Source: Ustulina deusta | Lineage: Eukaryota > Ascomycota > Sordariomycetes > Xylariales > Xylariaceae | DNA: 64,000 bases | NCBI GenBank assembly: GCA_023159155.1 | Contig: JAJNNX010000016.1 | Coordinates: forward strand, 868,001-932,000 | Direction: 5' to 3' | Part shown: piece after piece, positions 60,515 to 64,000 of the stretch | Layout: every line of letters starts with the position of its first letter | Numbering within the stretch: the first letter of the stretch is position 1 | The notes under the pieces: model-generated | Seen by the model: the letters and a program-made list of their open reading frames with translations, nothing else | The model's database searches: none | What the model was told of the DNA's origin: nothing | Translations under genes and position numbers: made by a program

Positions 60515-61996
60515 CTAAATGTATGCCCCCCCGGCTGGTGTTGGGTCCCATGTAAAGTTATTCGACCTATCATCCACCGGCTCCTGAGGGTTCGTGAATA
60601 GATTTGGAGCCTGTTCGTTGGGGAAAAAATTCCCTATTGCTTGCTGAAGAATCGGCCCGTTATAGTTGTATTGAGCAGGCAGGGCTGCTACTGATGGAAT
60701 TGGACGCACCATCCAATTCGTCTGATTCGAAGGGTTAGCCGCAAGCGTGTTGGGGAGGTAATTATAGCTCGGCGGGTTCTGAACAGTAGGTCCCTGGGCC
60801 TGATCGATTTGTCCGCTTAACAACCCGAGGTTTGTAGCCCGGGTTGCCATGGCTCGCCTTGTCCGAATGGATTTGCCTTTGTTGGTATTGACGCCACCCC
60901 GGCGTCCTGACGATGCCCGCGCCGAGGTATTCCCGTGCGATCGATGGGCTGAAGAACCGCCGCGGCGGGTCGGATTTCCTTTACGGTATCGGGTCGTGCT
61001 TTGCACACCATCACGGACAGCCCACGGTTCTAGCACCCACTCTGAGGATTTTTTCGTTTCACCAGACTTGGCGTCGCGCTTCGTAAATGCCTATGAACAC
61101 GGTTATTAAACCTAAGTCGAGAAGCTCATGCTGGAATTCCCAGCATCGAATTTTGACGAAATTGGAAGAATACTCACAGCGTTCATGCTAAGATTATGCC
61201 GAATGCTATTCTGCCAGCCTTTGCTCTCGCTACTCGCTTTATCCGTGTTGTCACGAAACCACTGGTATATTTGTGGCAGTGTCATGCTATGCGTAATAAC
61301 ACTCATGAGTGCCATCCATATGTATTGGGCGTAGGGTATATTTGGCTTCGTTATACGGCCTCCTTCTGATCGATCTTCTACCGCAGGTGGTTCGTGTCTC
61401 TCCTCACCGTCCTCCGACTGGAAGCCACTCGCAACGTCGCTTTTCGTCTCGGGGGATTCTGGGTGGATCACCGGACTTTTACTGGTGAAACCGGACTCCA
61501 TAGCTGGGTCAATATGAAGTTGAATGTCAAATGGTGCATCATCGTAGTCAGAACTCGGCATCTGCCGAGGGAAATAATCGCTCATGATGGGGGCATAGGT
61601 CCCCATGTTGCGGCCGTGCAGGTTATATGACGAGTCCCAGTTAAACTGAGCGAGTTGCATTGGTTGGCTCTCCGCGGAGGGCCAATTCACCTGGTTTTGC
61701 AGGCTGGGATTAAAGGAGTATAGAATTTCCTGTTGAAACTCAGGCTGGACTCGGACGTCCGCCTGGTCAACATCTTCAAGCACTGATGGAGAAGGCGTCA
61801 GGGATATCTTTTCTGGGCTTGGGGTGAGTGGCACTGGTTGTTGTGCCTGTTGGCACATACATTCAGTATAATAATATTCTCCGCTCGGGAGAACCGACGC
61901 CAACTCAGATGTTGGCGAAGGGTAATGGTGCCCTACATCTGGGGCACCTGTCTCTTCAGAGACGACGGGATACCCGTCGTACCTCTCTTGGCACAT
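60515..61996 (-). CDS. Forkhead-domain transcription factor
   Basis: Two exons, 61996-61178 and 61090-60515, give 464 residues. A forkhead (winged-helix) domain begins near residue 215: KPNIPYAQYIWMALMSVITH, then the helix-2 segment MTLPQIYQWFRDNT, then recognition helix GWQNSIRHNLSMNA. The single intron (86 nt, GTGAGT to CATAG, phase 0) falls just after the recognition helix, and exon 2 resumes with AFTK and SSEWVLEPW. Both flanks are disordered; the basic stretch GKSIRTRRAMATR may assist nuclear import. It is a nuclear DNA-binding regulator; the nearest named relative is not certain. The start is the first ATG after an acceptor-like TTTTAG; an in-frame TTG upstream was not used. Confidence 0.82.
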
Positions 61997-64000
61997 ACTC
62001 AAGTTGTGCCGTTGGGCTGGTTCCTAAAATAGGATTAACAAGGTCGCAACGAAACCAAAAGGGATTGTGTGTACTAAATGTGTGAACTGGAAGATCACCC
62101 TAGTCAAAGAAAAGCCAAACTATGGTGGTAGAAGGGACTGATTGCAGGTGAGGTGGGAATGGCGATCTACCTTCTTGTATGTGGCGTGTGGTTGTGTAGT
62201 TTGTATTTGTGTTTTGTGTGTGCGTGCGTGCATATTTGTGCGCAAATCCAGGGGCAAGAGGGAAAACAAAATGCTGGCTAGAAGCAAGAGAACACCAAAA
62301 GAGGCATGTTGGCCAAATATGGTACGCAATACGCGTTGGACGGCTGAGGGGGTGGGAAGAGGCAGGTAGGTGGACGAGGTAGGAGGAATGGAAGAAGGGT
62401 GGAAGGGTGGAGTGGGAAGCCAGTGAATAATACCTACGTTGTCTGCCTGAGGCCAGATGATTGCAGGGCTTGTTCTATGCTATGTCGTCTTGTCGGTTCC
62501 AAGAGAATCACTGACGGCTCGGCGAAGTTGAGCGAGGGCGAGGTGGAAGGCTGGGCCAGATGAGACGGCAGCGGGTGGTGGTGATGGCTTGGGAGGGAGC
62601 CGCAGAAATCGAGGCTTGCAGCGAGAGGGTGTTGTTGGCCAAGAACGAACAAGTAATAATATAGGATGGACGGGGTGGATGGTGGATGGTGGATGTGTGG
62701 GTGCGTGGGTGCAGTGGGTGCAGTGCAGGTAGAGGGAGATGGAGGAGTTGACAATGGGCTATGATAATGGAGTCATGACAATGGGGTTGTGGTCTCAATA
62801 CGGGTTCTTATAAGTGCTCGCCCAGCACCGCGGTGGGTTGTTGAGTGGTGTCGGGTATGGCAAGTGGTCAATGTGTCCCGCCTGTGGCACTGTAGAAGCC
62901 CGGTGTACAGGCTGTGACAGCGCCAGACGGCTAGCTCTCTGAATACTGAATACTTACCTGAAGTACCTCCTCAGCAAGTAAACAGCACGGGCTGGGGTTG
63001 GGCGGTGCAAGATCTTACTCGCCTGCCCCGTGTTGCACACGTGTAGTCATCCCCTCTGGCCATGGCGAATGGCGACGTCTGGGGAAGACAAGGAGCGATG
63101 GTAATGGTGTGGCATTAACCGCCGTGTAAGTCGTCTGGGCGTGTCCGTATATCCGCTGCATCGATGTACTCAAGTGTCCATCCACATCCTGGTAGCAGCG
63201 TTGACGGGCATGGGTACACATACTTTCCGCTACCTGAGGTACCTAGGTACCTGTCTCCAGGAGCAGGACAGCTCAGAAACGCGAGGACCGCGCAGTAGTG
63301 TGCGCCATAGTGCCTGCCTGCTTACCTACATGTACATGTATGGAGCGAGAGCCACTGGCCCCAGCATCTTGTGGTGGTACATACCTACCTACGTACCGGG
63401 CACTGGTGCTAGGTATACAGCACATCGCCAGGGCTCTTGTGGATGTTCTCATGTATCTTCTCATGTATTTTCTCATGTATCTCCCTCCCTTCACCTCGTT
63501 AGCTGCCCCCCCATCAAGTGGGACACCGATGTGTATCAGTACCCTGGGATATATTACCACTCGGTCTTGAGCGTCAGCCAACGGCCCGCGAGAGGAGAAT
63601 ATCGTCGTCGTAATGGGGCATGTGAAACGGGCTCCAGTACGACCCGGACTCGTCCCGTGTGCTCTTGGAATTCTCCTAGTTCGACTTGGGCACTAGTCTC
63701 CTCGTCTATACGCCTTGCAGTCCCGCCAGTACATGTTCATTTGCCTCCAGGATATCCATGTGATCTTCATCTAGATCCTTGGCGTGATGCCATCCCGAAA
63801 TACCACCCGATGCTCTACTAAGGTTAGTCTCGATAGTACCTACCCGAATAGGCAATTTCCTATCTCTACGACAACCCGTCTCTCCCTTCAGACTGTGCTG
63901 TGCCTACAGAGCTGTCTACGTAAGAGTACCTTGGTTACGGTAGGTAGTAGGCATTTTTATTGTTTTCTTCCCCTTCCAAATTGTGTTGGCTTTGTTTCCC
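61997..64000. promoter_or_regulatory. Forkhead gene leader and upstream region to the window edge
   Basis: Minus-strand signals suggest a 5' UTR intron of about 414 nt, donor GTAGGT at 62437 and acceptor TTTTAG at 62024; no ATG in the resulting leader precedes the 61996 start in frame. Upstream, 62440-62760 is C/A-rich on the minus strand. Farther right are AGGTACCTAGGTACCT at 63237-63252, TACCTACCTACGTACC at about 63380-63395 and a 12-bp tandem repeat. Other open frames here (such as 63141-63821) are not protein-like. Confidence 0.4.
63446..63481. repeat. 12-bp tandem repeat, 3 copies
   Basis: TTCTCATGTATY three times in tandem; units 1 and 3 end in C and unit 2 in T. Confidence 0.9.

Overview
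The window reads as nuclear DNA of a filamentous ascomycete (Pezizomycotina, most likely a sordariomycete). Genes are interrupted by short GT-AG introns, mostly 48 to 220 nt. Recognisable products match ascomycete families (Rif1, Ric8, Med8, Mcr1, Nej1/XLF, Rmd1/Sif2-type). Intergenic DNA is rich in the self-complementary motif AGGTACCT and in pyrimidine tracts. All exon structures here were built by hand from splice consensus and reading-frame continuity, so junctions are predictions. I saw no tRNA, rRNA or CRISPR array.

Left part (1-16.4 kb). The N-terminal 569 codons of a Rif1 homologue run off the left edge (minus), divergent from ric8 (G-alpha chaperone/exchange factor). Then come, all on the plus strand, a chromodomain/AT-hook protein, an MPDU1-like PQ-loop protein of dolichol-mannose use, a choline sulfatase, and Mediator subunit Med8.

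Middle part (16.4-36 kb). A minus-strand Ulp1-like (C48) protein with a basic tail appears to lack its catalytic cysteine. A GNAT acetyltransferase follows. A Dal5-type MFS transporter (minus) and a Gfo/Idh/MocA oxidoreductase (plus) share a 1.2-kb divergent promoter and may form a small uptake/catabolism pair. Mitochondrial NADH-cytochrome b5 reductase (mcr1) comes next. After it lies an 8.4-kb stretch with no gene I can recognise, dense in AGGTACCT-type motifs and containing a 15-bp inverted repeat.

Right part (36-64 kb). A 1160-residue, largely disordered protein with a conserved-looking C-terminal cysteine module is followed by an Rmd1/Sif2 (DUF155) membrane protein, an AT-rich repeat-relic region, the end-joining factor Nej1/XLF, and a seven-exon kinase-like protein whose DFG aspartate is glycine. 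About 9.6 kb of nearly gene-free DNA with possible relics follows, then a forkhead transcription factor on the minus strand with a probable 5' UTR intron.

Functionally the window is a mosaic of housekeeping genes (replication timing and telomeres, end joining, transcription, signalling, glycosylation, redox) separated by gene-poor accessory DNA. I see no single multi-gene system such as a biosynthetic cluster. The most unusual items are the two apparent pseudoenzymes (the Ulp1-like protein and the kinase-like protein), the repeated LGxIG motif in the Nej1 tail, and the motif-dense gene-free block.
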